A DNA stretch of 45,948 bases from Chloroflexota bacterium (GCA_016215025.1 JACRMI010000047.1:1-45948), one strand, 5' to 3'. Counted from the stretch's first letter, positions 1 through 8,877 are shown. Numbers and translations: made by a program. Notes: generated by a model not told the origin, from the sequence alone.

Positions 1-171
1 TACGAAATCGCAGAGCCGGTTCGCCCGTTACGTTCTGAGTTTCGTCGCTCGCATCGACGCCGCAAAGTGTGTACGATGTCTCTGGACTCCGCGAAGTTAA
101 CGAAATCAAAAAATTGAGTACGATGTCATTGGACATGACATATACTGCTCACGGGCACTGATTGCGCTTTT

Positions 172-229
172 GGAGTCGAGCGTTTACGCGGTTTTTCCTT
201 CGTGAACGACCCACTAAAGCGTCGAATCC
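172..229. repeat. Palindromic intergenic repeat family R2, copy 1
   Basis: The left arm GGAGTCGAGCGTTTACGCGG and the right arm CACTAAAGCGTCGAATCC form an imperfect inverted repeat. The left arm is identical to the start of the copy at 22241-22301 and the right arm is closely similar. Only the loop differs strongly, which points to a mobile or structure-constrained intergenic repeat. Confidence 0.6.
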
Positions 230-275
230 AGGTCTCACCCAAAACCGCACACTTTGCGTGTGACCGTGTGCGGTA

Positions 276-338
276 TAGCCCCTTGGGGGCGTTCAACGCG
301 CAGAGCACCGCTCCCTTGCGGGCAAGGCGCTAAGCTAC
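276..338. repeat. Palindromic intergenic repeat family R1, copy a (63 bp)
   Basis: Begins TAGCCCCTTGGGGGCGTT and ends CAAGGCGCTAAGCTAC, so its ends are roughly inverted copies of each other. A second copy of exactly the same length lies at 4036-4098 and a longer one at 33784-33872. All three are intergenic. Confidence 0.6.
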
Positions 339-382
339 CCATCGAAACTTTTGTGGCTGCACTTCAAAACTACGAAAGATGT

Positions 383-1486
383 TTAGCCATGTCCATTACT
401 TCGCGCAAAGACCGGCTCTGCAGATTGCGGCAGCTTGCTTGGCACAAGCTCGGTTGGATGCACTGTCAAGCTAGGTGGCTCGCTAATCTCTAGCGTACCG
501 CCATTCGCGCCGGCTTCGATCAATTTGCACGCAAAACTTAGAGCCAACACTGCATCCTCGCCGCGCACCGGTGGCGCGCCATGCATGCGAATGGCTGACG
601 CAAATGCTTCCAATTCTTCACGCAGTGGTTCGCGCTTGTTGATTTTAAAATGAATCGAGCGCCCTTCCGAAACACCCAAGACCGAAAGCTGCTGCCAGTC
701 ATTGCCTTGGGGTGCGGCGTCATTTTCGTACAAGATCAAATCTTGCGTGAGATAGCTGGCGACAAACATTCCGCCTTCGCCGATGACCGAAATCTCCCGG
801 ACTTTGGTCGGCGTGAGCCAGTTGATGTCGAGCACGCCGACGATGCCATTGTCGAATCGCAAAATCGCCGATAGCATGTCCTCGTGCGCCGTATGCAACT
901 GCCGCCCAACTTCGGCGTGAACTCGCGAAATATTCGCGTTCGTCAAATAGTGCAAGATGTCGAGATCGTGCGTTGCCAAATCGATAACCACACCCACATC
1001 CGTAATTCGAGCGGGAAACGGTCCCAAGCGCATCGCATGAATTTGATAGATTCTGCCCAAAGTGCCTAACGATAGTTGATGTTTGAGTGCGATAATCGCC
1101 GGATTAAAACGCTCGATGTGTCCGACGGTGAGCAGCACGTCCATCTCTTTCGATAGAGCGATGAGTTCCAAGCCTTGTTCCACGGTCGATGCGATGGGTT
1201 TTTCGACTAACACGGGCACTCCCGCAGACAAGACATCGTGAGTCACCTCGAAATGTTGTTCCGTGGGAACTACAACTGAGATCAGATCAAGTTGCTCACG
1301 TTCGAGCATGATTCGATAATCCGTATACGTGTGAACACGATGCCGTTGTGCCATACGACTGAGTCGTTCCAGGACGGGGTCAGCAATTGCTACCAGCTCG
1401 ACGTCATCCATCTCGGCATAGATTCGAGCATGATTCTGCCCCATATTGCCAGCCCCAATTACCGCAGCGCGTAGTAACTTGTTCAT
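383..1486 (-). CDS. Gfo/Idh/MocA-family NAD(P)-dependent sugar oxidoreductase
   Basis: This 367-residue protein has an N-terminal Rossmann fold with the dinucleotide loop GAGNMG at residues 11-16, the family's EKP motif at 95-97, and a C-terminal alpha/beta domain with GHIERFNP (122-129) and DLATHDLD (169-176). The pattern GPFPARITDVGVVIDLATHD resembles bacterial and archaeal UDP-GlcNAc 3-dehydrogenases, so a nucleotide-sugar substrate is likely but not proven. The ATG at 1486 is preceded by GAGG eight bases upstream. It is the last gene of the minus-strand polysaccharide cluster, 66 bp after a glycosyltransferase, and probably supplies an oxidised or amino-sugar precursor in the cytoplasm. 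Family assignment is firm; substrate is inference. Confidence 0.85.
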   Translation of the reverse strand: MNKLLRAAVIGAGNMGQNHARIYAEMDDVELVAIADPVLERLSRMAQRHRVHTYTDYRIMLEREQLDLISVVVPTEQHFEVTHDVLSAGVPVLVEKPIASTVEQGLELIALSKEMDVLLTVGHIERFNPAIIALKHQLSLGTLGRIYQIHAMRLGPFPARITDVGVVIDLATHDLDILHYLTNANISRVHAEVGRQLHTAHEDMLSAILRFDNGIVGVLDINWLTPTKVREISVIGEGGMFVASYLTQDLILYENDAAPQGNDWQQLSVLGVSEGRSIHFKINKREPLREELEAFASAIRMHGAPPVRGEDAVLALSFACKLIEAGANGGTLEISEPPSLTVHPTELVPSKLPQSAEPVFARSNGHG

Positions 1487-1552
1487 ATTTCGTGCCTCAT
1501 AAAATTAATCGCATGCCTGCCTCGTTGAATCTTTTCAAAGCATGACTAGGTT

Positions 1553-2761
1553 TCATTTGACTGCCACATTGCTTTGCCAAGCTAAGTGAGCGCGTCCCAA
1601 CTTTTCCACCAAGTTGACGTATCGTCCGCGTTCACTCGTCCAGTTGTATCTCTGATTAAACTGGCTCGTGTTGTGAGCTAGTTCTTGGCAACGTTCTGGA
1701 TGTTCCTGTAGATATAAAATCCGTTGCGCCAAATCCTCCACATCTTCAGGCGTAAACAATTCTACCGTATGCTCGTCGCAATAAGCCGTGATGGCAGGTG
1801 TGCGGGCCGCGATGACGGCTAACCCCAACGCCATGTATTCTAAAAGTTTAGTAGGCAAAATACCGTCGGTAAAAATGTCACGGCGATAAGGAACAACGCC
1901 CACGTGATTTGAACGAATCAACTGAGCCAGATCCGCTGCCGACAAAAATTCATCGTGAATACTTACGCTGGATTCCAAACCCAATGAGTGAATCAGTGCG
2001 CGATTCTCTGTTAAAAAATCGCCGCGCCCTTGCACGGTCAAATGCACAGGGAGATTTTTTTCTCGCACGCGTACAAGCGCATGCAAGAGCAAATCCAAGC
2101 CATACCGGCGCGTCACCGTCCCATGATAAATCAGTCGCAGTTCGTTAGTGGGGATCGGCTTGAAAGTATTGGTCTGATTAAAATAACGCGGATCCGCCAA
2201 ATTCATGACGACGCTGCATTTACTCGCCGGAACGCCGCGACCGATCAGCGTTTGTCGCCACGATTCAGTCACCGTGATAACCTGATGCGCGAATCGACAC
2301 GCGAACTTTTCTTGGAGAGTAACCAACCGCACCATAAAATTCGACATCGACGTGTTGAACTTGGCGCAATAGAATTCCGGCATCAGATCGTGCAAGTCTA
2401 GTATGATCCGACTACCGGTGAGACGCGGGATTAGCGCAGCGAAGACAAGAAAATCCGGCAAATTATGGACCTGGACTAGATCATAACGACGGCGCAAATG
2501 CAGCCGCGTCACTTGAATAAACGCCAAACACACAAAAGCAAAATATTCGAACAACTGACCGACAAGTCCGCGCGCCTTGTCGCGTTGCACCGGCATCCGA
2601 TAAACATTTACGCCGTCGATGCAAACGCGCTTTGGCTCATTGCCGTTTCGCAGACCAATCAAGTCCACGGTATGCCCATGCTCCACGAGCGCTTCCGCTT
2701 GACGTTGAACACGTGTTTCATCGTATGGATAGTAGCTGTGAACGATCATGCAATGGTTCAT
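1553..2761 (-). CDS. Glycosyltransferase family 4 (GT-B fold)
   Basis: A 402-residue GT-B glycosyltransferase. The N-terminal acceptor domain starts NHCMIVHSYYPYDETRVQRQ, and the C-terminal donor domain carries LRLIYHGTVTRRYGLDLL and the conserved acidic segment DGILPTKLLEYMALGLAVIA. These are typical of GT4 enzymes that add sugars from nucleotide donors to a lipid-linked glycan on the cytoplasmic face of the membrane. The start lies only 5 bp after the stop of the FemAB-like gene and lacks a clear Shine-Dalgarno, so translation is probably coupled; an internal ATG at 2749 is an alternative. Donor and acceptor cannot be told from sequence. Confidence 0.88.
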   Translation of the reverse strand: MNHCMIVHSYYPYDETRVQRQAEALVEHGHTVDLIGLRNGNEPKRVCIDGVNVYRMPVQRDKARGLVGQLFEYFAFVCLAFIQVTRLHLRRRYDLVQVHNLPDFLVFAALIPRLTGSRIILDLHDLMPEFYCAKFNTSMSNFMVRLVTLQEKFACRFAHQVITVTESWRQTLIGRGVPASKCSVVMNLADPRYFNQTNTFKPIPTNELRLIYHGTVTRRYGLDLLLHALVRVREKNLPVHLTVQGRGDFLTENRALIHSLGLESSVSIHDEFLSAADLAQLIRSNHVGVVPYRRDIFTDGILPTKLLEYMALGLAVIAARTPAITAYCDEHTVELFTPEDVEDLAQRILYLQEHPERCQELAHNTSQFNQRYNWTSERGRYVNLVEKLGRAHLAWQSNVAVK

Positions 2762-2766
2762 AAGAT

Positions 2767-3855
2767 TTATGCTACAAGAGCCGGAAAAACATCCTGTGAC
2801 AAATCCTGTGACAATTGCGTAACAATTAGTCGTGCGGTGAGACTCTTGATTAAATTCGAGCGCCGGTACAACTGATATCCCGCTTCGCTCAGTTTCAACC
2901 GCAGCGGTGAGTGAACACAGATGTGTCGTCCATAATTGACCTCCACTCCGCCAAACTTGCTCTTAAAATCGCGGGGGCCATATTTTTGATCGGGCTTGCC
3001 GCCGCCGCCGAAATCAAAGCTTTGATAGCCATTCGCATTACCCCATTGGAGCGCGTGCCAGACGAGGAATTCGCTGGGGCTATAAGCCGACAAGGCACGG
3101 TCTGCGCCAATATACCAATAGATAATGCGTCCATGATACGTCAACAACAATGCCGTCGCCGCATATTGCTCGCCCGCACGCGCGAGCAACATTTGGATCA
3201 TACCTTTCGGCGCAAGGACATCGAAGGCAGCTTGGAATAGACTCTTGTCTGCCAAGGGGATTTGAACGCGCTCATACACATCTTCCAAAAAGCGGTAGGC
3301 GATATCCAGGTTTTCGCGCTCGGTTATCACTTCGATCTGCGTACCCTTGTTGCGCGAGGTGCGAATTCTTTGCTGTGCGCTCTTGGCGATTTTTTTCCAG
3401 ATCACATCCTGAGGTTCTGTCAGGTCAATCAAAAAGTTGAGATGGTCTTCGTACTCATAGCCACACTCTGCAAGCGTCGGTCGTAGCGAGTTCAGGTCCG
3501 AGATATGGCGTAATTCGGTGAACAACGCGCGGCTACCTTCTTGTTTATTGTACGTCTCCAACAGAAACCTTAATGCGACTTGCCCGCGCGCATCGGGCAC
3601 ACAAAGGACACTTCCATAACTGACCGCGCGGGTGGTCAAACGGCGCATAGGACCGTCGAGCAAGTTGAGCTTCACGATCGGCAAAAGCGCGAGGATGTCA
3701 CCCGCGTCATCCACCGCTGCCCACAGTTCCGGCGTGTGTCCTTTCGTGCGTGAAAACACCTCGAACATTTCCGGCGTGTGATAGATATTGCCGCAGGAAT
3801 TTTCGTCGACAAAAGTTTTCCAACGATCAGGGTCAAGCTCACGAACAATTTTCAT
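2767..3855 (-). CDS. FemAB-like / GNAT-fold acyltransferase (Acetyltransf_6 type)
   Basis: A 362-residue soluble protein. The N-terminal third is FemAB/GNAT-like, and the central region from about residue 150 (SAQQRIRTSRNKG) to 300 contains the features of polysaccharide-cluster FemAB proteins: SPSEFLVWHALQWG followed by a FDFGGG segment and KFGG. Family members use aminoacyl-tRNA or acyl-CoA to modify cell-wall or exopolysaccharide precursors, and FemAB homologues are common in EPS clusters. Here it would plausibly N- or O-acylate a sugar; the substrate is unknown. Near the C-terminus a short direct repeat (CTGTGACAAATC twice) encodes LSQDLSQD. A candidate promoter lies just upstream at 3889-3918. 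Confidence 0.75.
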   Translation of the reverse strand: MKIVRELDPDRWKTFVDENSCGNIYHTPEMFEVFSRTKGHTPELWAAVDDAGDILALLPIVKLNLLDGPMRRLTTRAVSYGSVLCVPDARGQVALRFLLETYNKQEGSRALFTELRHISDLNSLRPTLAECGYEYEDHLNFLIDLTEPQDVIWKKIAKSAQQRIRTSRNKGTQIEVITERENLDIAYRFLEDVYERVQIPLADKSLFQAAFDVLAPKGMIQMLLARAGEQYAATALLLTYHGRIIYWYIGADRALSAYSPSEFLVWHALQWGNANGYQSFDFGGGGKPDQKYGPRDFKSKFGGVEVNYGRHICVHSPLRLKLSEAGYQLYRRSNLIKSLTARLIVTQLSQDLSQDVFPALVA

Positions 3856-3888
3856 AGGTCAGTCACTTTCTCATCGAGTGAATTAAAT

Positions 3889-3918
3889 AGTCTAGCCGTC
3901 GATGAGCGTCCATGTAAA
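3889..3918 (-). promoter_or_regulatory. Candidate sigma-70-type promoter for the FemAB-like gene
   Basis: Reading the minus strand, TTTACA (3918-3913) is followed after 18 bp by TAGACT (3894-3889). The predicted start of transcription would give a leader of about 27 nt before the ATG at 3855. Match is moderate (5/6 and 4/6), so this is a proposal. Confidence 0.35.
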
Positions 3919-3984
3919 GCAACGCTCTTGCGGGCTAGACTAGCACATCTACAGGATAATGCGGTACAAGATTTTGTAGATACA

Positions 3985-4219
3985 TTAGTAACTGATGGTG
4001 CTAATTCGTTTTCAGCCATGTTTTCGATTGTGATTTAGCCTCTAGTGGGCGTCGGATGCGCAGAACAACGCCCCCTTTCGGGCGAGGTGCTATGCTACGG
4101 TTGGAATACCGTGCGAACTAGTGCCGCCACAAAGTAATGCTGCATAGTCAACTACGCATGAAATATGCTTGGCTTGCTATGCAAGACTTTGGCTACACTA
4201 CTAGCACCATTGGTTAGTA
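3985..4219. mobile_element. Putative MITE-like element bounded by ~20-bp inverted repeats
   Basis: The left end TTAGTAACTGATGGTGCTAA (3985-4004) and the reverse complement of the right end (4200-4219) match at about 16 of 20 positions, sharing TAAC and ATGGTGCTA blocks. No transposase is encoded inside. Size, terminal repeats and intergenic location suit a non-autonomous element or a decayed IS, but no target-site duplication was identified with confidence. Confidence 0.4.
4036..4098. repeat. Palindromic intergenic repeat family R1, copy b (63 bp)
   Basis: Starts TAGCCTCTAGTGGGCGTC and ends CGAGGTGCTATGCTAC. Same length and same arm structure as the copy at 276-338, with substitutions spread along it. 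Confidence 0.6.
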
Positions 4220-4228
4220 GAAATTTAC

Positions 4229-6094
4229 TTATTTGAAAGGACCGCTTGCTAGTGCCTTGAGTTGCTCGTCATTCACAAAGTCCAAATTCCAGAGCATGAT
4301 CCCGTACGAGCCTGCTTGGCGAGCACGGTTGATCTCTTCCAATATCTGCGATGGATTTTTCAACTCTCGCAGGTTATGCTTGCCGCTAAAAGTACTGACG
4401 CCCAACGTCACGTTTTTGTATTTTTGCATGACAGGTTGCCAATTCACTAGGATGGCGTCCAACTCGTCGACGTCTTCAACATATCCGCGCGGCACGATGT
4501 AATCGACATAGTGTCCTTCCAACCACGCGCGCCAATCTTGCATCGTCAGTTGACTCGACGAAGTCTGGTTCGACGTGACCGTAACCGAAACATCCACTTG
4601 CGGATATTGTGCTTTAACGCGTTTGTAGACGCCTTGAATGAGCGCATTGACACCCTGCTTGCGAAATTCCTTCCACTGCGCGTCGCGGGATTGGGCGGTA
4701 GCTAGATCGACAGGGCGATTACTATTCGGCATCAATGCATTCGGCGCGACGGGCACAACGGTCGTCCAATCTTCCATATGTTTCCCGCGACCTTGCATCC
4801 CTGTCAACGCCCGAATCGAATCGTACACAATCGAGCGAACGGGACCGTCGTTGAAAATCAGCCCGCCACCTTGATTGACAAAATTCTGCAAGAGTGCCGC
4901 ATCCGCAGCAGGTATGTCAAAACCAAATGTCACGAGCAAGACCGAGTTTGGCGCAAGCGTTTTGAGTTGTTCCGGACCGACGTGCTGATCAGGCAGTCCC
5001 AGGTCTTTGAGCCAGCTTGTCAGTCCTTCCAACCCTTGCTTGGCATTATCGTCCAGTTCACCATCGGGGCGATAGGTGTAAACTTGCCCCCCCTCCTTCA
5101 AAAGCTGCTTGATGCTCTGCTTCATGATCTCCGAGTCGGCGGCAATCCGACGTTCCGAAGCTCGCCAATTAATAATAACGACTTGGCCCTTTCCGTACGA
5201 GTTGAACGTCAGTGCCGGCGTCCCATTGCTAAACTTGGCCAACACCTGAGCAGTAGTAGGTTGAGATATTGGATTGCCTTCGAAATAACCATACGCGGGC
5301 AAAGCGGGATAACGCAGTTCTTCCAAATTAAAGTTGTGACTGCTGTTGAACGCCGAAATGCTGTACGGATCAAAGCCCCACTCTGGACCGGGGTAACGCG
5401 TAAAGTCGAAGAAAATTCCGTCGACCCCGTAGCGGTCTACGACCTCCCATACCAAGTCGCCAATAAACTGGCGAACATCGGCGCGCTGAAAATTGAGCCA
5501 ATTCATTTTCTTGCCATCCGGTCCAACAATCGCCCAATCGGGATGTTGTTGTATGATTTTCGACTCGTCTTTGAACTCAACCGGTCCATTCACAAACCAA
5601 GCTTGAACTTGAATTCCCTTCTGATGGGCGCGTTCGACCAAGTACTGCAAAGGATTGAAATCGCTTGCCACCTGCGAATGTTTGGCGATCAATTGGCTAT
5701 CGTATAAAGCCATGCCCTGGGTAAAAACATTGGCGACGATCACGTTGATATGCCCCAGTTCCGCTCGCCGCACGATCTCATCGGTCTTGGCAGCCGTTGC
5801 AATCGAATTATCATGGACCCATGCCGCGCGCAGTTCAGACGGATTCCTTTCGATTGGTTTGAAACGAGCAAGTGTACTGGTTGGCGTCGGCGTCGCTCCC
5901 CCCGTAACGGGATTGACCACTGTGACCGATGGATGAAGTTGCAATGTCGGTGTGAGCGTTGGAGCGACCGTCGCGGTTGCGGTAAATGTAGGCGTAGGTG
6001 GATTGGCGGCAACAGTTGGCGTTGGGGTCGCTTCTACCACACATGCACTCAACACCATCATCCATAGGAATACACCGATCAATGATTTTTTCAT
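4229..6094 (-). CDS. Secreted GHL10-like glycoside hydrolase lipoprotein with an inserted domain
   Basis: With the ATG at 6094 the product has 621 residues and begins with a lipoprotein signal (MKKSLIGVFLWMMVLSAC) and a Thr/Pro linker (TPTPTV, TPTPTSTLA). An upstream in-frame ATG at 6121 (adds nine residues) is less attractive because it puts charged residues before the signal. The mature part starts a TIM-barrel like GHL10/DUF187 proteins (LRAAWVHDNS, then GVDGIFFDFTRYPG). A segment of about 170 residues looking like a Rossmann/ThuA or glutamine-amidotransferase-like domain (GGGLIFNDGPVR) interrupts the barrel, which resumes with YVDYIVPRGYVED and YGIMLWNLDF. It sits 31 bp after the nucleotide-sugar dehydrogenase and probably trims or remodels the exported glycan at the cell surface. 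Confidence 0.78.
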   Translation of the reverse strand: MKKSLIGVFLWMMVLSACVVEATPTPTVAANPPTPTFTATATVAPTLTPTLQLHPSVTVVNPVTGGATPTPTSTLARFKPIERNPSELRAAWVHDNSIATAAKTDEIVRRAELGHINVIVANVFTQGMALYDSQLIAKHSQVASDFNPLQYLVERAHQKGIQVQAWFVNGPVEFKDESKIIQQHPDWAIVGPDGKKMNWLNFQRADVRQFIGDLVWEVVDRYGVDGIFFDFTRYPGPEWGFDPYSISAFNSSHNFNLEELRYPALPAYGYFEGNPISQPTTAQVLAKFSNGTPALTFNSYGKGQVVIINWRASERRIAADSEIMKQSIKQLLKEGGQVYTYRPDGELDDNAKQGLEGLTSWLKDLGLPDQHVGPEQLKTLAPNSVLLVTFGFDIPAADAALLQNFVNQGGGLIFNDGPVRSIVYDSIRALTGMQGRGKHMEDWTTVVPVAPNALMPNSNRPVDLATAQSRDAQWKEFRKQGVNALIQGVYKRVKAQYPQVDVSVTVTSNQTSSSQLTMQDWRAWLEGHYVDYIVPRGYVEDVDELDAILVNWQPVMQKYKNVTLGVSTFSGKHNLRELKNPSQILEEINRARQAGSYGIMLWNLDFVNDEQLKALASGPFK

Positions 6095-6125
6095 TCTGTG
6101 CTTTCGCGCTTGATATTGCATAGGA

Positions 6126-7445
6126 CTACCAGCAAATCCCTTGATAGCGTCCATTCGATGCGAGCGAACCCTCCACACCCCGCACCAGATCGATGACGAT
6201 TTGATTGTCGCGCAGCTTGGAGAGAATGTCTTTGAATTCTTTCGCATTGTTGCCGATGACGATAACTTCACTTGTCTCCAGCACTTGATCAATCGATTCT
6301 TTCATCAATTGAGCAATGTGCGGAATTTCTTTTTCGATGTACGCCCGGTTCGCACCATGCAGATTTGCCAACGAGACATTCTTGTCATACACGCTCACTT
6401 GATAACCTTTGCCAAGCAAGTACTCGATAAGCTCAACCACCGGGCTTTCGCGCAAATCGTCGGTGCCTGCCTTGAAGCTAAAGCCCAAAACGCCAATGCG
6501 CTTGGAGCCAGTCGCTTTGACCATGTCGCACGCAATCTCAACTTGGCGTCGGTTGCTTTCCAGCACCGCATCCAACACGCGTGGATTTACGTCGTGGCGA
6601 TGCGAATGATACAACAAGGCACGCAAATCTTTGGGCAAGCATGAACCACCAAAGGCAAATCCGGGTTTCAAGTAATAGGGTGACAGGTTCAGCTTTTTAT
6701 CCTGGGCAAAAATATTCATTACGAGATGACTGTCGATGCCTTGTTGTTTACAGATGTTTCCGATTTCATTGGCGAACGTCACTTTAAGCGCGTGAAATGC
6801 ATTGTTCACGTACTTGACCATTTCGGCGACCTTGATGGGAACGACCATCACTGGCGCATCCAGCATCGAGTACAGATTGGTGACGGCTTCGGTCGCTCGT
6901 TTATCATCGCTGCCAATGATGGTGAACGGCGGATCGGCAAAATCTTTGATCGCCGTACCTTCGCGCAAAAACTCCGGATTAAAACAAACACCAAAATCGC
7001 GGTACGCTTTTTTGCCTGACGCCTGTTCGAGAATAGGGAGCAATAATCCTTCCGTCGTCCCAGGAAGCACGGTGCTGCGCAAAACCACCGTGTGATAATC
7101 TTGCTTGGTCGCGAGCGCTGCGCCAATGCCTTCACATACTCTTTCGACATAATTGAGGTCTAAGCTGCCGTTCGCTTGGCTGGGCGTGCCAACGCAGATC
7201 AGCGAAATATCGCTGTCCAACACTGCCGCTGCGGTATCGACGGTTGCGCTGATTCGTCCCTCATAGACGCCCTTGCGCATCAATTCTTCCACGCCTTCTT
7301 CGATCACGGGGCTGTGTCCCTCTTGAAACATTTCAACCTTGGCTCGATTCACATCCACACCGATAACGCGGTTGCCTTTATCGGCGAGATAAGCTGCTGA
7401 TACTGTACCTACATATCCTAACCCGAAAATGCTAATGTTTGACAT
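6126..7445 (-). CDS. Nucleotide-sugar 6-dehydrogenase, AlgD (GDP-mannose dehydrogenase)-like
   Basis: This 439-residue enzyme oxidises the C6 hydroxyl of a nucleotide sugar to a carboxylate in two NAD+-dependent steps, giving the uronic-acid donor. Visible are the Rossmann motif GLGYVG (8-13), NPEFLREGTA (156-165) and the catalytic cysteine Cys269 in FGGSCLPKD. Several stretches are closer to Pseudomonas AlgD than to UDP-glucose dehydrogenases: SFKAGTDDLRESP, HGAN..YIE..IPH, and the C-terminal GICW. GDP-mannose is therefore a serious candidate substrate, with UDP-glucose the alternative. The start at 7445 has AAAGGA six bases upstream. It would supply the uronate for the glycan and pairs logically with the lyase at 25211-27343. 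Confidence 0.88.
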   Translation of the reverse strand: MSNISIFGLGYVGTVSAAYLADKGNRVIGVDVNRAKVEMFQEGHSPVIEEGVEELMRKGVYEGRISATVDTAAAVLDSDISLICVGTPSQANGSLDLNYVERVCEGIGAALATKQDYHTVVLRSTVLPGTTEGLLLPILEQASGKKAYRDFGVCFNPEFLREGTAIKDFADPPFTIIGSDDKRATEAVTNLYSMLDAPVMVVPIKVAEMVKYVNNAFHALKVTFANEIGNICKQQGIDSHLVMNIFAQDKKLNLSPYYLKPGFAFGGSCLPKDLRALLYHSHRHDVNPRVLDAVLESNRRQVEIACDMVKATGSKRIGVLGFSFKAGTDDLRESPVVELIEYLLGKGYQVSVYDKNVSLANLHGANRAYIEKEIPHIAQLMKESIDQVLETSEVIVIGNNAKEFKDILSKLRDNQIVIDLVRGVEGSLASNGRYQGICW

Positions 7446-7496
7446 GTCTCATCCTTTAGAAAGTTGTTGGACAAATTCGCAAAGCGTTTGTCCTAC

Positions 7497-8771
7497 TTAA
7501 AATATGCGGAGCGCATAATCCCAAATGGTCAACGCATCGATATCGCCCGTTACGCACAATGCGCTGCGAGCGCCGTTGGGCCAGCGCCCGATTCGGACCA
7601 ATGGAAAATCACCCTGTTCGATTTCGTCGAGCAGTGGACGCTCATCTTCGTAGACAAAGTGGGAACGATCCAAATAGAAACTGTAATTCATCGCTTCCGA
7701 CGATACTTGCACGATGTAACCTTGCTGCCGCAAAAAGCTGCTGAGATACGCAGGCGATGACGGCGATACGCCGATGAATGGTCGGCGGGCTGCGCGGAAT
7801 TTGATAAAGGGACTCTCGGCTTGGACAAACGAATGATCCCAGTTCCGAGTTTCACTGGTCACTTGAACATGGCGCGCGAAAAGCCGTACGCCTTCAAGAC
7901 CATTGACCAATACCGTCGTCTCACCGCTTGCATCGTCCGTCACACGCACCTGGGCTTGCGTACGTGCTTTCCACCAATCGGCGATCTGATACAACTGTGT
8001 CATCCAAACACGCGGCTGCAATTTGCGGGCATCGTCGAGTACGCGCGACAAAGCTTGTTGACAGAACAAGATGCGTTCGGGATGAATCGCCACTGTGAAC
8101 AATTCGCCGCGCACGTGGGTGCTCTTGAGAATACTCGACCAGAGTTCGGTCATGCGCGCAGGATTCGTATGAAACCGATCGACAAACGCCTCGTCGTCCG
8201 GCAAACAGTACGGAATGCGAATCAAATCGTTATCCCAACGCGGCAACGCCGGATACACCGCGGCCGATACCGCACCGTAAAAATCGAGTGCGCGCCGATA
8301 CTCGGGCGTTTCCATTTCTTTAGGAATGTCCCAAGCAAGAGCTTGGCTGCTATCGTAAACGAAACCTGCTTGTTTGATCGCCGCCAGCGTCATTGGATTG
8401 AAACGCAAATACGGCGAGCGAAATCCATCGCAGCGAACGCCGCGGTCGGCGAAAAGTTGGCGCGCCGCTAGCGACTGTTCAAGCTGTTGATCGAACGACA
8501 GCAACGTCTGGTCGGTATGATAGTAGCCGTGCGCCGCAAACTCGATTCGTTGCGCCTGATATTTTTCGACGACGCCGCGACTGCGTCCCAGAATGGCTGT
8601 CGTAATTGGAAACGTCGCACCACATTTGTATTTTCCCAACAGCGTAACAAAATGACCGAGGGTGCGGTCCATCTGTTTGGGCGTAAGACCATAACGTTGT
8701 CGAATGGTTTCTGCGCGTCTTAACATTCCAGGTAACCCTTTCCCCTTTGCCGCAATTGCAATTGGATTCAT
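7497..8771 (-). CDS. NodB-type polysaccharide deacetylase with permuted motif order
   Basis: The product has 424 residues from the ATG at 8771, chosen over an in-frame start at 8813 because GGCGGTG lies just upstream of it. It belongs to the CE4/NodB deacetylases, which remove N- or O-acetyl groups using a metal held by Asp-His-His. The His-box HGYYHTD is at residues 81-87 and RSPYLR at 118-123, with IHPER later. The usual first motif (TFDDG) is absent from the N-terminus; a TGDID motif appears instead at 408-412, 13 residues before the C-terminus, so the barrel looks circularly permuted. It would deacetylate an amino sugar, a step that also exposes amines for N-sulfation. No signal peptide is evident, suggesting a cytoplasmic substrate. 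Confidence 0.82.
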   Translation of the reverse strand: MNPIAIAAKGKGLPGMLRRAETIRQRYGLTPKQMDRTLGHFVTLLGKYKCGATFPITTAILGRSRGVVEKYQAQRIEFAAHGYYHTDQTLLSFDQQLEQSLAARQLFADRGVRCDGFRSPYLRFNPMTLAAIKQAGFVYDSSQALAWDIPKEMETPEYRRALDFYGAVSAAVYPALPRWDNDLIRIPYCLPDDEAFVDRFHTNPARMTELWSSILKSTHVRGELFTVAIHPERILFCQQALSRVLDDARKLQPRVWMTQLYQIADWWKARTQAQVRVTDDASGETTVLVNGLEGVRLFARHVQVTSETRNWDHSFVQAESPFIKFRAARRPFIGVSPSSPAYLSSFLRQQGYIVQVSSEAMNYSFYLDRSHFVYEDERPLLDEIEQGDFPLVRIGRWPNGARSALCVTGDIDALTIWDYALRIF

Positions 8772-8877
8772 TTTTTCACCGCCTAACAATAGTTTTTCGA
8801 TTACGGCGGTCATTGCCGTTATAAAAATTTGTTGACGTGATCCCGAGTAAAGCGAAGAGTTCCGCGCCTCTGAATAA

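Larger units (their letters stand above)
1..382. other. Left-edge non-coding region with mobile-element-like repeats
   Basis: No convincing complete gene is visible here. A plus-strand open frame runs from the window edge to a stop at 115-117 (38 codons, basic, unrecognised) and could be the tail of a truncated gene. Two related direct repeats with the core GTACGATGTC..TGGAC lie at about 73-88 and 119-134; the second is palindromic (ATGTC-NNNN-GACAT), as insertion-sequence ends often are. A palindromic element at 172-229 and another at 276-338 recur elsewhere in the window. The neighbouring oxidoreductase gene ends at 383, so this is the downstream side of the large minus-strand cluster. Confidence 0.5.
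3856..4228. other. 373-bp intergenic region holding a MITE-like element
   Basis: No gene is supported here. The region contains the candidate promoter of the FemAB-like gene, a 235-bp segment bounded by ~20-bp inverted repeats (3985-4219), and within that an R1 repeat (4036-4098). Confidence 0.6.

Noticed and set aside
4778..5707. 309-codon plus-strand open frame inside the GHL10-like gene
   Set aside because: It is antisense to a clear secreted enzyme and has no supporting motif or start signal.
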